Positions 44,650 through 54,177 are shown, numbered from the stretch's first letter. The stretch: DNA of 64,000 nt from Hormoscilla sp. GM7CHS1pb (GCA_014323675.1 JACONN010000006.1:1-64000); one strand, 5' to 3'. Numbers and translations: made by a program. The notes: generated from the letters alone by a model not told the origin.

Positions 44650-44949
44650 TCCGATAATTTACCTTTAGTGCTGCAAGAGAGTATGGCCTGTGGAACACCG
44701 ATGGTTTCTTTCAAAATTGGTGGCGTTCCAGATCTGGTGCGTCCGGGCATAACAGGTTATTTAGCAGAACCGGAGAATGTGCCGGATTTGTGTAATGGGA
44801 TCGTGCAGCTACTGGAAGACAACAATCTGCGCGATCGCCTGAGCCAAAACTGTCGGGCGATCGCTCTTGAAGAATATCCGCTCGAACTGCAAACAAAGCG
44901 ATATATAGAACTATATCATCAAGTCTTAGAGGCTCTCCTGAGTTTTTGA
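44650..44949 (+). pseudogene. C-terminal fragment of a family 1 glycosyltransferase
   Basis: DNLPLVLQESMACGTPMVSFKIGGVPDLV, then TGYLAEPENVPDLCNGIVQLLED, is the nucleotide-sugar-binding C-terminal third of a GT-B enzyme (the E..ACG.P motif). The preceding 300 or so residues are absent. The frame open from 44533 codes unrelated residues, so it is a truncated relic. Confidence 0.75.
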
Positions 44950-45028
44950 GGACCCCAAAGGCGATCGGGTGAAGATCGTCATGTCGGGAAAGTTCTTACC
45001 CTACAAAAAGTGGTAGGATAACCGTAGG

Positions 45029-45158
45029 TTGCTCGTTCCCAGTCTCTGGCTGGGAACGAACCTTGGGAGGCTCTGCCTCCAGTATAGGACAGCGGGCCCA
45101 CCTGGAGGCAGCCGCCTCGAAAGCGGTGCGTTCCCAGGGGTCGCCAGGGAACGAGCAA
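45029..45158. repeat. Large inverted repeat with nested CGTTCCCAG hairpins
   Basis: TTGCTCGTTCCC at the left pairs with GGGAACGAGCAA at the right, 130 bp overall. Inside it, CGTTCCCAG...CTGGGAACG and GGAGGC...GCCTCC also pair. It fills the gap before the Uma2 gene at 45284. Confidence 0.75.
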
Positions 45159-45283
45159 TTTGTCGATCGCGTGTCAGATGAAAACAAACTTAATATTCAT
45201 TCCGTTAAGGGTGCGATCGCGGCATGATTGATTCCGTGGAAGTATTGAGGCCCGATCTGATCCCACAATAGTATAGGAGATTT

Positions 45284-46006
45284 TTGCTCGTGATTTACCA
45301 GGTAAAAGACAGCCCGCCGGACAATACTCTAGGTTGGACAGAAAATCGGAAAACGCCTCGCCTGGAAAGTGGCGATCGCCTGTCACGTCCAGAATTTGAG
45401 CGTCGCTACGCAGCGATGCCCGAAAACAAAAAAGCCGAATTAATTGAAGGAGTAGTATACTTGGCATCACCATTACGCTTTGAGAGTCATGCTGAACCCC
45501 ACGCATCGATTATTACCATGCTGGGAATTTATCAAATCAGTACCCCTGGAGTCAGGTTAGGAATTGAGCCGACGATCCAACTGGATCTAGACAACGAACC
45601 TCAGCCTGATGGAGTTTTGCTTTTGGACGAAAGGGTTGGAGGGCGATCGCGTTTGTTGGAGTCAGATTACATTGAGGGAGCACCGGAATTAGTGATAGAA
45701 ATAGCAGCTAGCAGTGCCGCCAGGGACTTGCACGACAAGCAGCGGGCTTATCGGCGTAATGGCATCCAGGAGTATATTGTTTGGCAGATTTTTGAGAACC
45801 AGCTAGACTGGTGGCAGCTAGTGGATGGAGAATATGTGGCCCTGGAACGAGACTCGGATGGTATAATCAAGAGTCAGGTATTTCCAGGACTGTGGTTGGA
45901 TGTATTGGCATTGCTGGATGGAAACATGACTCAGGTAATGGCGGTATTGCAGCAAGGATTGAATTCTCCAGAACATGATAATTTTGTGCGCCGCTTGTCC
46001 GAGTAA
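45284..46006 (+). CDS. Uma2-family protein
   Basis: The 240-residue product has LSRPEFERRYAAMPENKKAELIEGVVYLAS in part, NEPQPDGVLLLDE, PELVIEIAASSAARDLHDKQRAYRRNG (E-I-A...K) and EYIVWQIFENQLDWW. The start is TTG 45284 or GTG 45290. GGAG lies 4 or 10 bases upstream respectively, so the choice is open. It is the third Uma2 gene of the window and not closely similar to the other two. The function of the family is unsettled. Confidence 0.88.
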   Translation: MLVIYQVKDSPPDNTLGWTENRKTPRLESGDRLSRPEFERRYAAMPENKKAELIEGVVYLASPLRFESHAEPHASIITMLGIYQISTPGVRLGIEPTIQLDLDNEPQPDGVLLLDERVGGRSRLLESDYIEGAPELVIEIAASSAARDLHDKQRAYRRNGIQEYIVWQIFENQLDWWQLVDGEYVALERDSDGIIKSQVFPGLWLDVLALLDGNMTQVMAVLQQGLNSPEHDNFVRRLSE

Positions 46007-46014
46007 GAACGATA

Positions 46015-46047
46015 AGAAACCCGGTAGGTCGTAAAAACCGGGTTTCT
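46015..46047. terminator. AGAAACCCGG/CCGGGTTTCT hairpin after the Uma2 gene
   Basis: A ten-pair stem with an AT-rich loop lies 8 bp past the stop. Close copies follow the genes at 51967 and 54453. It is probably a repeat serving as transcript end. Confidence 0.6.
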
Positions 46048-46130
46048 GGGCTACCGATGCTGTCCTGTGGGAATGTGCAAGTATGGATGTCAACTAAAAG
46101 CAATTATACCAAGATTTGAGGAAGAGAGAT

Positions 46131-46499
46131 ATGACTGAAACTTGGATAATTTACAAAGCGGAAACGATGGACGATCCAGAATGGGAAAAGCGCCAACTGA
46201 TGCCCTCTGGCTCTCTGACTGATATACTCTGGGAAAACTGGGATTATTCTGGGAAATTGCCAGCAGTGGGCGATCGCATACGAGAATACTTACAAGATGA
46301 AGACACGGGAAAAGTTACCCACGCCCGGGATGGAGATTGGGTAGTAACGCAGATGCATCAGTTCAACTCCATTAATACCGAGATGCGCATCGTCCTTTGT
46401 TATTGCCAGTTCCAAGCGATCGACCGCCAATGGGAACAGTTGCAGCGGGGCAAACCTGTAGATGAAATCCTATCTGCTGAAGTTGTAAAAGTTGGGTGA
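46131..46499 (+). CDS. Hypothetical protein, 122 residues
   Basis: ATG 46131 has GAGGAAGAG upstream. The protein (TETWIIYKAETMDDPEWEKRQL ... VGDRIREYLQ ... THARDGDWVVTQMHQF ... RIVLCYCQF) is compact with no membrane segment. I do not recognise a functional family. It overlaps nothing, and the phosphodiester glycosidase gene follows about 190 bp later. Confidence 0.65.
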   Translation: MTETWIIYKAETMDDPEWEKRQLMPSGSLTDILWENWDYSGKLPAVGDRIREYLQDEDTGKVTHARDGDWVVTQMHQFNSINTEMRIVLCYCQFQAIDRQWEQLQRGKPVDEILSAEVVKVG

Positions 46500-46686
46500 A
46501 CCTGACATCTTGCACCATGGAAAATCAGCCCTAGGGCCCTGGAGTTTTTGTTCGCGATCGCCCCCAAATAAGTGCGATCGCCTGGATCGTTCGGAATCTC
46601 TCTGCTATAATAAAATTGTCGCGGTCAAAACCTGTTGGCAGCTACTTGGCCCGCGTAGGGTGGGCACCCTACAAACCATTAGTCAG

Positions 46687-47552
46687 ATGTTTCAATATCT
46701 AATCACCCTATTCACTTTAACATATCATTTATCCTTCCCAGGAACGGCCTCCCAATTCAAGGCAAAGGATATATCTGTCACAAATGACATCCCCGCGGGT
46801 TTTACTGCTATTCAAACCGCACCAGGGGTGAATTTATATCAGCATACCCATGGAATTGATTATGTTCAAGTTGTCGATCTCGATGCCGGTGCTTGTCTAG
46901 ATTTATTTGACGATCGCCATGTCACTGGTTTCGCTCCTAAAGGCGCTTACGGCACCAAGATTAGTGCTATAATTGAGTTTCAAACCATTCAAACTCACTG
47001 GGATGATTTCGTGCGATCGCATGGAAAGAGAGCATTTTCAGTAACGAACGGTCAGTTTTTCAGTGTCCGTTCTCAGCAGTTAGCATTTCCGGTAAAAGCT
47101 GACGGAATTATCTATAGTGGGGGGTATGCAGGAGACTCGGAATTTGCGGGAGAAAAAATGATGTTGACAGTGAGGCAAGATCGTGCTAATATCGTCCCAT
47201 TCCCTGAGAAAGATTATCCCGAAAATCCGCTGTTCTCATCAGTCCCGAATATGATAGTGGGTTTGGCAGCAGATGCTGATAAGGGATTCGATCGCCAGGT
47301 AGGAAGAACATTTATCGGGGTAAAAGACGGAGACAAAAATGGTACAAATGAAACAGTTTTGATTTTCACTTCTAGCAGGGCCAGTCAATCTCATGCTGCT
47401 GAAGTATTAAGAGAATTTGGAGCAACGGCAGTGATGATGCTGGATGGCGGGGTTCCACTCAGGCGATCGTGCAGGGGAGAGAGTATGTTAACTCTAGTGA
47501 CGAGCCCGATCGAAAAATACCCCATACAATTGGCGTGATTAGCGGTTTTTAG
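46687..47552 (+). CDS. Phosphodiester glycosidase (NAGPA-like) domain protein (one frameshift)
   Basis: ATG 46687 gives a signal-peptide-like start MFQYLITLFTLTYHLSFPGTAS. The body has the NAGPA-domain features NGQFFSV, GEKMMLTV, GVKDGDKNGTNETVLIFTS and AVMMLDGG. At 47449-47452 GGGG seems one G short. With it added, the ending becomes DGGGSTQAIVQG REYVNSSDEPDRK IPHTIGVISGF with a stop at 47552, the normal family C-terminus, total 288 residues. It is probably secreted. The family cleaves glycosidic phosphodiester bonds; the substrate here is unknown. Confidence 0.8.
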
Positions 47553-47566
47553 AAGAACATTTACCC

Positions 47567-47992
47567 TCAATCAGCAGGAGGGTGCCAACCACTGATTACC
47601 CAACGGCTGCGAGCAATTAAAATAGCTGGGTTATTCATTCGCAAAGCAACTACCGTAGCGCGACCAATAGCATTTAAACCTTCAACTCTAGTGCCGTCAG
47701 GACTCCAAGCAAAATAGTCAGACCATCTCTGTAAGCGTGGATTAAACAAAGGTACTGTTTCCCCAGTCAAAGGGTCGATCGCCTCTGTTGAGTCAGTTTT
47801 GCATTCATTGCAGGTTCTACAAGCTAAACAAACATTTTCAAAAGTAGTCTCTCCACCTTTCGATCGAGGTTGAATATGATCGTGGGTCATAAATATGCCG
47901 CTGTTAGCTTCAGTTGTCAAGCAATAACAGCAACGCCGACGGTCGGCATCGGCGATGCGAGTGCGTAAACTTTCAGAAATATAAGTAGACAC
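47567..47992 (-). CDS. HNH endonuclease family protein
   Basis: The 141-residue product has a zinc-type HNH fold: CCYCLTTEA, then THDHIQPRSKGGETTFENVCLACRTCN (metal-binding Cys pairs and the H-x-H/N core). The C-terminus (LNAIGRATVVALRMNNP) is the usual tail of stand-alone cyanobacterial HNH proteins. It starts 6 bp after the stop of the small gene upstream, forming a two-gene unit. Confidence 0.85.
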   Translation of the reverse strand: MSTYISESLRTRIADADRRRCCYCLTTEANSGIFMTHDHIQPRSKGGETTFENVCLACRTCNECKTDSTEAIDPLTGETVPLFNPRLQRWSDYFAWSPDGTRVEGLNAIGRATVVALRMNNPAILIARSRWVISGWHPPAD

Positions 47993-47998
47993 AATGAC

Positions 47999-48400
47999 TC
48001 AAGGAGTTGGAATTCGATGTCCCCGCCAGCGGAGTAATACTGCTGCTTGGGCCTTACAAAGCATAAAGCGATCGCACTCAAGGCGCAGTGCCATCAGTTC
48101 TAATCGTTCTGCCTCAGTGAGGGTACCATTTTGGTTGCCTGCAAGTAAAATGTTGTAACGTTCCATTTCGGCTGCACTCTTGCGGCTATAGGCAATCTCC
48201 CATAGGGTATTATCGTCCAGTTTGTCCAAGGCGGCAAGGTCAGCCTGAAACTCTTCTGGTGCGTCATCCCATTGGGGGGGACTACCGACAAGTAATGCAT
48301 GCAGCATCACTTCTTCGAGCGATCGCGATTGTGCGCGGGCAGTGTTAACCAAGCGGAGATAGAGAGTATCTGGGATTTGCAGGGTAATAGTTTCAGCCAT
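47999..48400 (-). CDS. Small protein partnered with the HNH gene
   Basis: From ATG 48400 the product is 133 residues: MAETITLQIPDTLYLRLVNTARAQSRSLEEVM, a ribbon-helix-helix-like beginning, then helical segments (ERYNILLAGNQNGTLTEAERLELMALR). The pair with an HNH gene is a recurrent cyanobacterial arrangement, perhaps antitoxin-like. This is a positional inference. Confidence 0.65.
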   Translation of the reverse strand: MAETITLQIPDTLYLRLVNTARAQSRSLEEVMLHALLVGSPPQWDDAPEEFQADLAALDKLDDNTLWEIAYSRKSAAEMERYNILLAGNQNGTLTEAERLELMALRLECDRFMLCKAQAAVLLRWRGHRIPTP

Positions 48401-48428
48401 TATATCCCGTCCATAAGCTGTCGAGTAT

Positions 48429-48700
48429 AGTGATATAATTATTGTAAAGCAATTTGCTTGCATAGACGAGGTGAGATACTCGCGGTGGAAATCGAGGATA
48501 TGCACCGGTGGCAGCAGGAGATTAAGAAGAGGTTATGGGAAGCAGAGGCGGGAGACTTTGCTAGTGAAGAAGAAGTGCCTGCTGTATTTGCCAAGCTGAC
48601 CAATTCCAATTAGATAGGTTCCAAAGGCACTGTTCCATTGGTAACCGGTTCACGAGTACATCTGGAAGAAAAGATTGTCAAGTTTTGTAAACTAGGGTAT
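48429..48700 (+). pseudogene. Decayed copy of the ParDE-like module
   Basis: The 19 bases AGTGATATAATTATTGTAA at 48429-48447 recur at 49013-49031 in front of the intact module. From 48486 a frame reads EIEDMHRWQQEIKKRLWEAEAGDFASEEE...AVFAKLTNSN, the C-terminal half of the antitoxin. A few degraded bases of the toxin (CACGAGTACATCT) follow. The DNA-binding half is missing. Confidence 0.75.
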
Positions 48701-48900
48701 TTGTGGTGGTCGAACATTGTTATAATTTATCCAACACTGTCAGCGACTGTCAGGAGATGTTGATAAAACCAGATCGGGCCACTGGTGCCGAAATTAAGTT
48801 CCAGCAAAACCAACAGTAGTTCAGAACGATTAAAATCAGACATTTGATCGGAACGGCTAGGATTACTTACTGCTTTTCAAAAGGTTATACAGTACCAGTA

Positions 48901-48935
48901 GCGGTAAGGTGAGCAGCGCCCACCCTAAATTATAC
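48901..48935. repeat. GGTAAGGTG(A/G)GC...GCCCACCCTA repeat
   Basis: This is the palindromic repeat family of 5841. A near-identical extended copy (AGTACCAGTAGCGGTAAGG) lies at 49602-49640, so the two bracket the intact toxin-antitoxin pair. Confidence 0.65.
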
Positions 48936-49061
48936 ATTTGGTAGCTTTGTGTAGCACCATCATGAAATCTTGGTGACGGAGAGGCGATCGCCCAAATCAG
49001 ACAATGACAAAGAGTGATATAATTATTGTAAGGCACTTATGTGGAATGGAGGAGATGAGAT

Positions 49062-49304
49062 ATGAGCCAGGAAACGATTACGTTTCAAATTGAACGAGAG
49101 AAAATCAGGGAATTAGAGACGATCGCGACTTCGATCGATCGCGACCGAACCTATGTGCTACAGGCAGCAATAGACTCTTATCTGGAGATACACCGGTGGC
49201 AGATTGAGGAGATCGAGAAGGGGTTATTGGAAGCAGAGGCGGGAGACTTTGCTAGTGAAGAAGAGGTACAAGCTGTATTTGCCAAGTTGACCAATGAAAA
49301 TTAG
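49062..49304 (+). CDS. RHH-type antitoxin (ParD/CopG-like)
   Basis: The 80-residue protein has an N-terminal ribbon-helix-helix: TITFQIEREKIRELETIATSIDRDRTYVLQAAIDSYLE in part. The acidic C-terminus LLEAEAGDFASEEEVQAVFAKL should wrap the toxin. GGAGGAGATGAGAT precedes ATG 49062. It overlaps the toxin gene by 11 bp and probably represses its own promoter (ATATAATTATTG region). Confidence 0.9.
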   Translation: MSQETITFQIEREKIRELETIATSIDRDRTYVLQAAIDSYLEIHRWQIEEIEKGLLEAEAGDFASEEEVQAVFAKLTNEN

Positions 49305-49575
49305 ATGGCTGAAAAAAGCGCTGCGAAATTTGGAACAAACTCACGAGTACATCTCTAGAGACAATCCAGAGGCGGGGGCGCGAATCGTTACCAGAATTCA
49401 GAATGCCGCGAGTCAACTGGCAGACTATCCTTTGATGGGGCGAGTTGGTCGTGTGGAAGGCACCAGGGAACTGGTCATTTCTCAAACACCCTACATTCTC
49501 ATATACAGGGTTAAAGGGAATGCGGTAGAAATTCTGCGTGTCATTCATAGCGCAATGCGTTATCCAGATAGATAG
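49294..49575 (+). CDS. RelE/ParE-family toxin
   Basis: The 93-residue toxin has the family pattern MKIRWLKKALRNLEQTHEYISRDNPEAGARI in part, YPLMGRVGRVEGTRELVI, and YILIYRVKGNAVEILRVIHSAMRYP. Members of the family inhibit gyrase or cleave mRNA. The C-terminal ILRVIHSAR-like end (here RVIHSAMR) favours the ParE/Phd-partner branch. It is translated from within the end of the antitoxin gene. Confidence 0.92.
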   Translation: MKIRWLKKALRNLEQTHEYISRDNPEAGARIVTRIQNAASQLADYPLMGRVGRVEGTRELVISQTPYILIYRVKGNAVEILRVIHSAMRYPDR

Positions 49576-49601
49576 GTTAGTCCAAAATTGAAGCCCAGCA
49601 C

Positions 49602-49640
49602 AGTACCAGTAGCGGTAAGGTGGGCGGTGCCCACCCTACA
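49602..49640. repeat. GTGGGCGGTGCCCAC repeat copy
   Basis: This extended member of the palindromic family pairs with 48901-48935 around the toxin-antitoxin pair. A further copy is at 51827-51850. Confidence 0.65.
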
Positions 49641-49715
49641 ACTTTAGGGGCTGAAAATAGTTCAATTTTAACGATAACCAAAACTGCCCCGACAAATCAG
49701 TGAGGTCAATAAGTT

Positions 49716-50171
49716 ATGAAAATTCGCTGTCTTGCCAATACTGGAGATAATCTTCCTGAAAATTATCTCGACCCGCGCGTGGGTTACACAAAAGAACTAA
49801 AATTTCCCTTAACAATTGGCAAAGAATACGCAGTTTATGCCCTCTACACCTGGCAGGGACAAGTATGGTACTATATCTGCGATGATAACTACATATACTA
49901 TCCCCAAGAAAATCCTGCCCCTTTATTTGAAGTTGTTGACAGTCGAGTTTCTCAATATTGGCAGATTGAAATCGCTGAGAATGGCTTGTTGACAATGGCT
50001 TTTACCGAATGGTTTTCTCAACCATACTTTTACGATAAACTTACAGATCAAGAACAAGCAGAAGTAGAAATTTTTGCCAAGGTAAAAGATCTCATGGATG
50101 CTGAATTTAACTCCCAAGAATCATATCAGAATTTGGAGCGTGCGATCGAGAATCAAATAGTCAATATTTAG
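49716..50171 (+). CDS. Hypothetical protein, 151 residues
   Basis: The product KIRCLANTGDNLPENYLDPRVGY ... FPLTIGKEYAVYALYTWQGQVWYYICDD ... PLFEVVDSRVSQYWQI is a soluble aromatic-rich protein. It resembles small immunity-type proteins (SUKH/Imm-like appearance), but I cannot name the family. Its end overlaps the end of cofH by 11 bp on the opposite strand. Confidence 0.65.
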   Translation: MKIRCLANTGDNLPENYLDPRVGYTKELKFPLTIGKEYAVYALYTWQGQVWYYICDDNYIYYPQENPAPLFEVVDSRVSQYWQIEIAENGLLTMAFTEWFSQPYFYDKLTDQEQAEVEIFAKVKDLMDAEFNSQESYQNLERAIENQIVNI

Positions 50172-51333
50172 CGGTAATAACTGGTACATAAACAGCAGGT
50201 TGCAGTTCTGGCAAAGGCCGATAAAGGGTATCCCGCTGCCGGAAAGGACGGCCAATAGAACGAATTGCCTGCTGTAAAGTTTCCACTTCCATGCAAGTGC
50301 CCCCCTGGGCCCCCGCCATAGTAGTAATATGTTCTTCCATCAAAGTACCTCCAATATCGTTACATCCCCAGCGCAGGGCCTCAGTTGCACCCGCTAAACC
50401 CAACTTCACCCAACTGGGTTGATGATTAGAAATCCAATTTCCCAGGAAAATTCGCGCTACCGCTGTCAGCAACAACGCATCCGATAAAACGGGTTGATCC
50501 CGTCCCACCCGCCGCCGCAAAGGTAAGGGCGCTTCTTGTCCCACAAAGGGCAAGAGGATAAATTCTGTCAAGGCAGTTTCTCCCTGCTGAAGAGATTTTT
50601 GTTGCAAAGTCCGCAACTTTTCCAAATGCCCCATCTGCTGTGCGGGGGTTTCCACGTGACCGCAAAGCATGGTACTGGTACTGGGCATTCCCAACTTATG
50701 GGCAGTAGCGACAATTTCCAACCAAGTTGCCGTATCAATTTTTTCCGGACAAATTACCCGCCGCACATTGTCATCTAAAACTTCTGCTGCGGTTCCCGGC
50801 ATGGAATCAACTCCCGCCGACTGCAAAGCAGCAATCACTGAACCATAGGAAATGCCATCTTCCCTAGCAATAAATTGCACTTCCTGGGGAGAAAAGGCGT
50901 GTAAATGCAGTTGGGGAAACCGATTTTTAATAGTTCTCACCAATTGTATGTAATAATGTAAGGAAGTACCATTAATTTTGGCCCCAAGATTCAGTCCGCC
51001 CTGCATGCAAATTTCCGTCGCCCCTCGGCGGACAGCATCAGTAGTTTTTTCTATAATTTGCCCCCAGTCTAACCAGTAAGCATCCTTTTCCCCTTCATCC
51101 CGGCGAAAGGCACAGAAACTACAGTGCTGTTCGCAGATATTCGTGAAATTGATATTGCGGTTAATGACGTAGGTAACGATATCGCCCCCTTGCTTGCGGC
51201 GCAGTTGGTCCGCAGTTTCTCGGATAGATGCGATCGCGCGTTCATCTTTTTGCTGTAAAAGCACCACTCCGGCGGCGGCGGAAATATCATCACCTGCCAA
51301 GGCGCGGTTGAGGATAGCATCAACATTCATCAC
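50161..51333 (-). CDS. cofH: FO synthase subunit CofH
   Basis: This radical SAM enzyme joins a tyrosine-derived unit to the ribityl-uracil precursor to form the deazaflavin FO, which serves photolyases in cyanobacteria. The cluster ligands Cys67, Cys71 and Cys74 are in NICEQHCSFCAF. Later motifs are EICMQGGLN, LHLHAFSPQEV, GVDSMPGTAAEVLDD and STMLCGHVETPAQQ. At 390 residues it is complete. cofG is not in the window. Confidence 0.95.
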   Translation of the reverse strand: MMNVDAILNRALAGDDISAAAGVVLLQQKDERAIASIRETADQLRRKQGGDIVTYVINRNINFTNICEQHCSFCAFRRDEGEKDAYWLDWGQIIEKTTDAVRRGATEICMQGGLNLGAKINGTSLHYYIQLVRTIKNRFPQLHLHAFSPQEVQFIAREDGISYGSVIAALQSAGVDSMPGTAAEVLDDNVRRVICPEKIDTATWLEIVATAHKLGMPSTSTMLCGHVETPAQQMGHLEKLRTLQQKSLQQGETALTEFILLPFVGQEAPLPLRRRVGRDQPVLSDALLLTAVARIFLGNWISNHQPSWVKLGLAGATEALRWGCNDIGGTLMEEHITTMAGAQGGTCMEVETLQQAIRSIGRPFRQRDTLYRPLPELQPAVYVPVITAKY

Positions 51334-51405
51334 GAGTCTCCCATACAGAATCTTCCTTCCATTATGACATAAGTTCTCGAAATTTGATTGCGGGTAGCAC
51401 GGGCC

Positions 51406-51714
51406 CTAATCCTGCAATTTTTGAGTCAGTAACTTGAGAATTTCTACAATTTCACCTTGTCGGCGAGATAGATCGTCCTGCCGTCGATCCAACTCATCTA
51501 GCCTTTCATAGAAATTAGCCTGAGTTTGAGCTAGCTGAGTCATTGCTTGGTATAAACGAGAGCGGTCACGTTGCGACAATTGCTGCCACTTATTGACGTT
51601 ATCACTCATGGCCTCAAGAGCACTGGCATTAGATTCGACTCTTTGACCTATTTTTTCAACTAAAGCTTCAATTCTGTCCAGCCGATCGGATTGATAGTCA
51701 GTCATGTTCTCCAC
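51406..51714 (-). CDS. Small coiled-coil protein
   Basis: The product is 102 residues, almost entirely amphipathic helix with Asp/Arg/Gln heptads (RLDRIEALVEKIGQRVESNASALEAM; LDELDRRQDDLSRRQGEIVEILKLL). Similar small coiled-coil proteins are frequent in cyanobacteria. No function can be assigned. It lies between cofH and the EF-G paralogue, all on the same strand. Confidence 0.65.
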   Translation of the reverse strand: MENMTDYQSDRLDRIEALVEKIGQRVESNASALEAMSDNVNKWQQLSQRDRSRLYQAMTQLAQTQANFYERLDELDRRQDDLSRRQGEIVEILKLLTQKLQD

Positions 51715-51826
51715 AGCTATATCCTCTTTCCATTATACAACCCTTTCCTCAAAAATAGCCTGCCGACAAAAAAATATCCTACAAATTCGCTTCTGAGGGC
51801 GATCGCTTCGGAGACTCCATCATTGT

Positions 51827-51850
51827 CTGGTGGGCGGTGCCCACCCTACT
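51827..51850. repeat. GTGGGCGGTGCCCAC repeat copy
   Basis: TGGTGGGCGGTGCCCACCCTA is a member of the family described at 5841. Confidence 0.65.
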
Positions 51851-51909
51851 ATTTTCATTATACAACCATTTCACAAACTTTCGATTGTTCGCTTTTTCGC
51901 CGGTAACCC

Positions 51910-51941
51910 AGAAACCCGGTTTTTCCAAAAAACCGGGTTTC
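51910..51941. terminator. AGAAACCCGG/CCGGGTTTCT hairpin after the EF-G paralogue
   Basis: AGAAACCCGGTTTTT pairs with AAAAACCGGGTTTCT around CC/A. It is 26 bp past the gene stop on the minus strand and near-identical to 54390-54421. Confidence 0.65.
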
Positions 51942-51966
51942 TTAATTCACAATGGTAATGGCAATT

Positions 51967-54024
51967 TTATTTGCCATTACCATTGTCATTCATGGCTAAC
52001 ACCCGTTCCGCGAGCTTATCTGGCACCGGTTGTAGGTGGTCGTACTTCCAGTTGAAGAAGCCTACCCCCAAAGTACCCGATCGCAGTTCAATAATAAAGT
52101 CCTGCATTTCGGCCTGAGGCAAGTAAGCCGAAACCGTATCCCAGCCCTGCCAATCTGAGACAGCATCATAACCCAAAATCTGTCCCCGACGTGTACTAAC
52201 CAACTGTAAAACTTTAGAAGTCAACTCGCTGGGTGCAGTAACCTCAATAGCCGCGATCGGTTCTAGGAGAGTGGGTTGACACTTAGGCATTCCCTCGGTC
52301 ATAGCGATGCGGGCAGCTTGCTTAAAAGCTTGTTCGGAACTATCAACCGAGTGATGAGAACCATCAGTCAGAGTTACCGCCACATCCACCACCGGGAAAC
52401 CCAAGGGTCCCCGTATCAGATACTCCCGCACCCCCGTTTCCACGCCCGGAATATACTGCTTCGGCACCACGCCACCGACAATAGTTTGGCTGAAACTAAA
52501 GCCTTCCCCCCGTGACAGAGGTTGAATATCTAGATAGACATCTCCAAACTGACCGTGACCGCCACTTTGATGCTTGTAGCGCCCGTGTATCCGCGAAGCA
52601 GGTTTGCGGATCGTTTCCTTATAAGCAATGTGGGGCAAATGGGTATTCATCGGCAAGTTGTACTTGCGCCGCAGCCGTTCTAGACTTACCTTCAGATGAA
52701 TTTCTCCCTGACCCCAAAGGATAACTTCGTGGGTATCCCCATGTTGTTCCCAGTAGAGGGATGGATCTTCTTCCAGCAACTTCGCCAAAGCACTCGATAA
52801 CTTCACTTCATCGTTCCGCTTTTCCGGGGCGATCGCCATGGCATAAACTGGGGGTAGCTGTTCGGCCCGAGGCAGTGCTTTCACCTTAGCATCAGTAGAG
52901 AGGGTATCTCCGGTTTTAATCTCCTCCATTCGGGCCAGGGCCACAATTTCACCAATACCAGCTTTTGCTAGGGACTGCTGTTGTTGTCCGAACAAGCGGT
53001 AAATGCCACCCGTGCGGACGCCATTGAGGACCATACCATCAGTCAACTCGCCCCGCCAAACTCGCACCAGAGAAAGCTTGCCTCCTTGGGGAGTATAATA
53101 GGTTTTCAATACCTGAGCTAAAGGCGTATCTAAGGAGATATTAACTCCGCGCCGTTCGGAAGTAGCAGCAGGGTCGGGTGCTTCCCGCCGCAGGGCATCT
53201 AGCAGCGGTCGGACCCCAGCACTTTGTTCTGCCATACCCAGGAACACGGGTACGATCAAATCTGCCCCCAGTTCCATCTTCAAATCCTTGACAATTTCCT
53301 CTTGGGGTGGTTCAATTTCCTCTATCAGTTCTTCCAGCAGATGGTCGTCAAAGTCTGCCAAAGTTTCTAACATTTGGGTGCGTGCCTTTTTCTCCTCCTC
53401 TTGGAGAGACTCTGGCAGGGGCACCGGATCTGCCGGGGCACCGGGATGGTAATGATAAGCTTGTTCGCTCACCAGATCGATATATCCCACCAGTTCTTGT
53501 CCTTTACCGATGGGATATTGATGGGGGATGACTGGACGACTAGAGACAGTTTTCAGCGCCTTGAGTACCTCTGTAAAGTTAGTGGCGCAGCGGACCTCGT
53601 CCGTACAGACCCGGTCCATTTTGTTCACAAAGACCAGGTGGGGAATCTTCCAGTCATCCAGAAACTTAAATAATGGGGCGAGGGCGAGTACCCGATCGGG
53701 TTCCGGTTCGCAGACCACCACTGCTGCGCCCACGCCCATGAGGGCATTATAGGTTTCCTGGGCAAATTCTACCGAACCCGGGCAGTCCAGAAATGTGAAG
53801 TGGATCCCTTCACAGTCAGTGCTAGCAAAGTTCACCTCCACAGTCATCTGGCGCGATCGCGCCTCTGGGGAACCATCCCCCACCGTATTACCTTCTTGCA
53901 CGCTCCCTTTGCGGGAAGTTGCGCCAGTGACATGCAGCAAACTTTCTAGTAGAGTGGTTTTACCGCTTAAATACGGGCCCACAATGGCCACATTGCGACT
54001 GCCCGATAGGACTTTTTGGTTCAT
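51967..54024 (-). CDS. Elongation factor G-like GTPase (EF-G paralogue)
   Basis: The 685-residue translational GTPase has G1 GPYLSGKTTLLE (about 16-27), G3 TFLDCPGSVEF, and G4 VFVNKMDR. Domains II to V include SGGHGQFGDVYLDIQPL and PSELTSKVLQLVSTRRGQILGYD. The P-loop (GPYLSGKTT) and the effector region differ from canonical FusA, so it is the divergent EF-G-like group often seen as a second copy in cyanobacteria. Its precise role is unknown. Confidence 0.88.
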   Translation of the reverse strand: MNQKVLSGSRNVAIVGPYLSGKTTLLESLLHVTGATSRKGSVQEGNTVGDGSPEARSRQMTVEVNFASTDCEGIHFTFLDCPGSVEFAQETYNALMGVGAAVVVCEPEPDRVLALAPLFKFLDDWKIPHLVFVNKMDRVCTDEVRCATNFTEVLKALKTVSSRPVIPHQYPIGKGQELVGYIDLVSEQAYHYHPGAPADPVPLPESLQEEEKKARTQMLETLADFDDHLLEELIEEIEPPQEEIVKDLKMELGADLIVPVFLGMAEQSAGVRPLLDALRREAPDPAATSERRGVNISLDTPLAQVLKTYYTPQGGKLSLVRVWRGELTDGMVLNGVRTGGIYRLFGQQQQSLAKAGIGEIVALARMEEIKTGDTLSTDAKVKALPRAEQLPPVYAMAIAPEKRNDEVKLSSALAKLLEEDPSLYWEQHGDTHEVILWGQGEIHLKVSLERLRRKYNLPMNTHLPHIAYKETIRKPASRIHGRYKHQSGGHGQFGDVYLDIQPLSRGEGFSFSQTIVGGVVPKQYIPGVETGVREYLIRGPLGFPVVDVAVTLTDGSHHSVDSSEQAFKQAARIAMTEGMPKCQPTLLEPIAAIEVTAPSELTSKVLQLVSTRRGQILGYDAVSDWQGWDTVSAYLPQAEMQDFIIELRSGTLGVGFFNWKYDHLQPVPDKLAERVLAMNDNGNGK

Positions 54025-54177
54025 AACATACTCCTTTAGCTTTGAGCCAATAACTCTTTTTTTGAGATTATCCTGTTCCTAACCCTCCAGATTAAAATTG
54101 CAACTTCTTTTAACATAAACCTCTCTTTTTCTTTAAGTAAAGTTAACTTATGCGTCAATATATTAAGTTTTGTCTGC

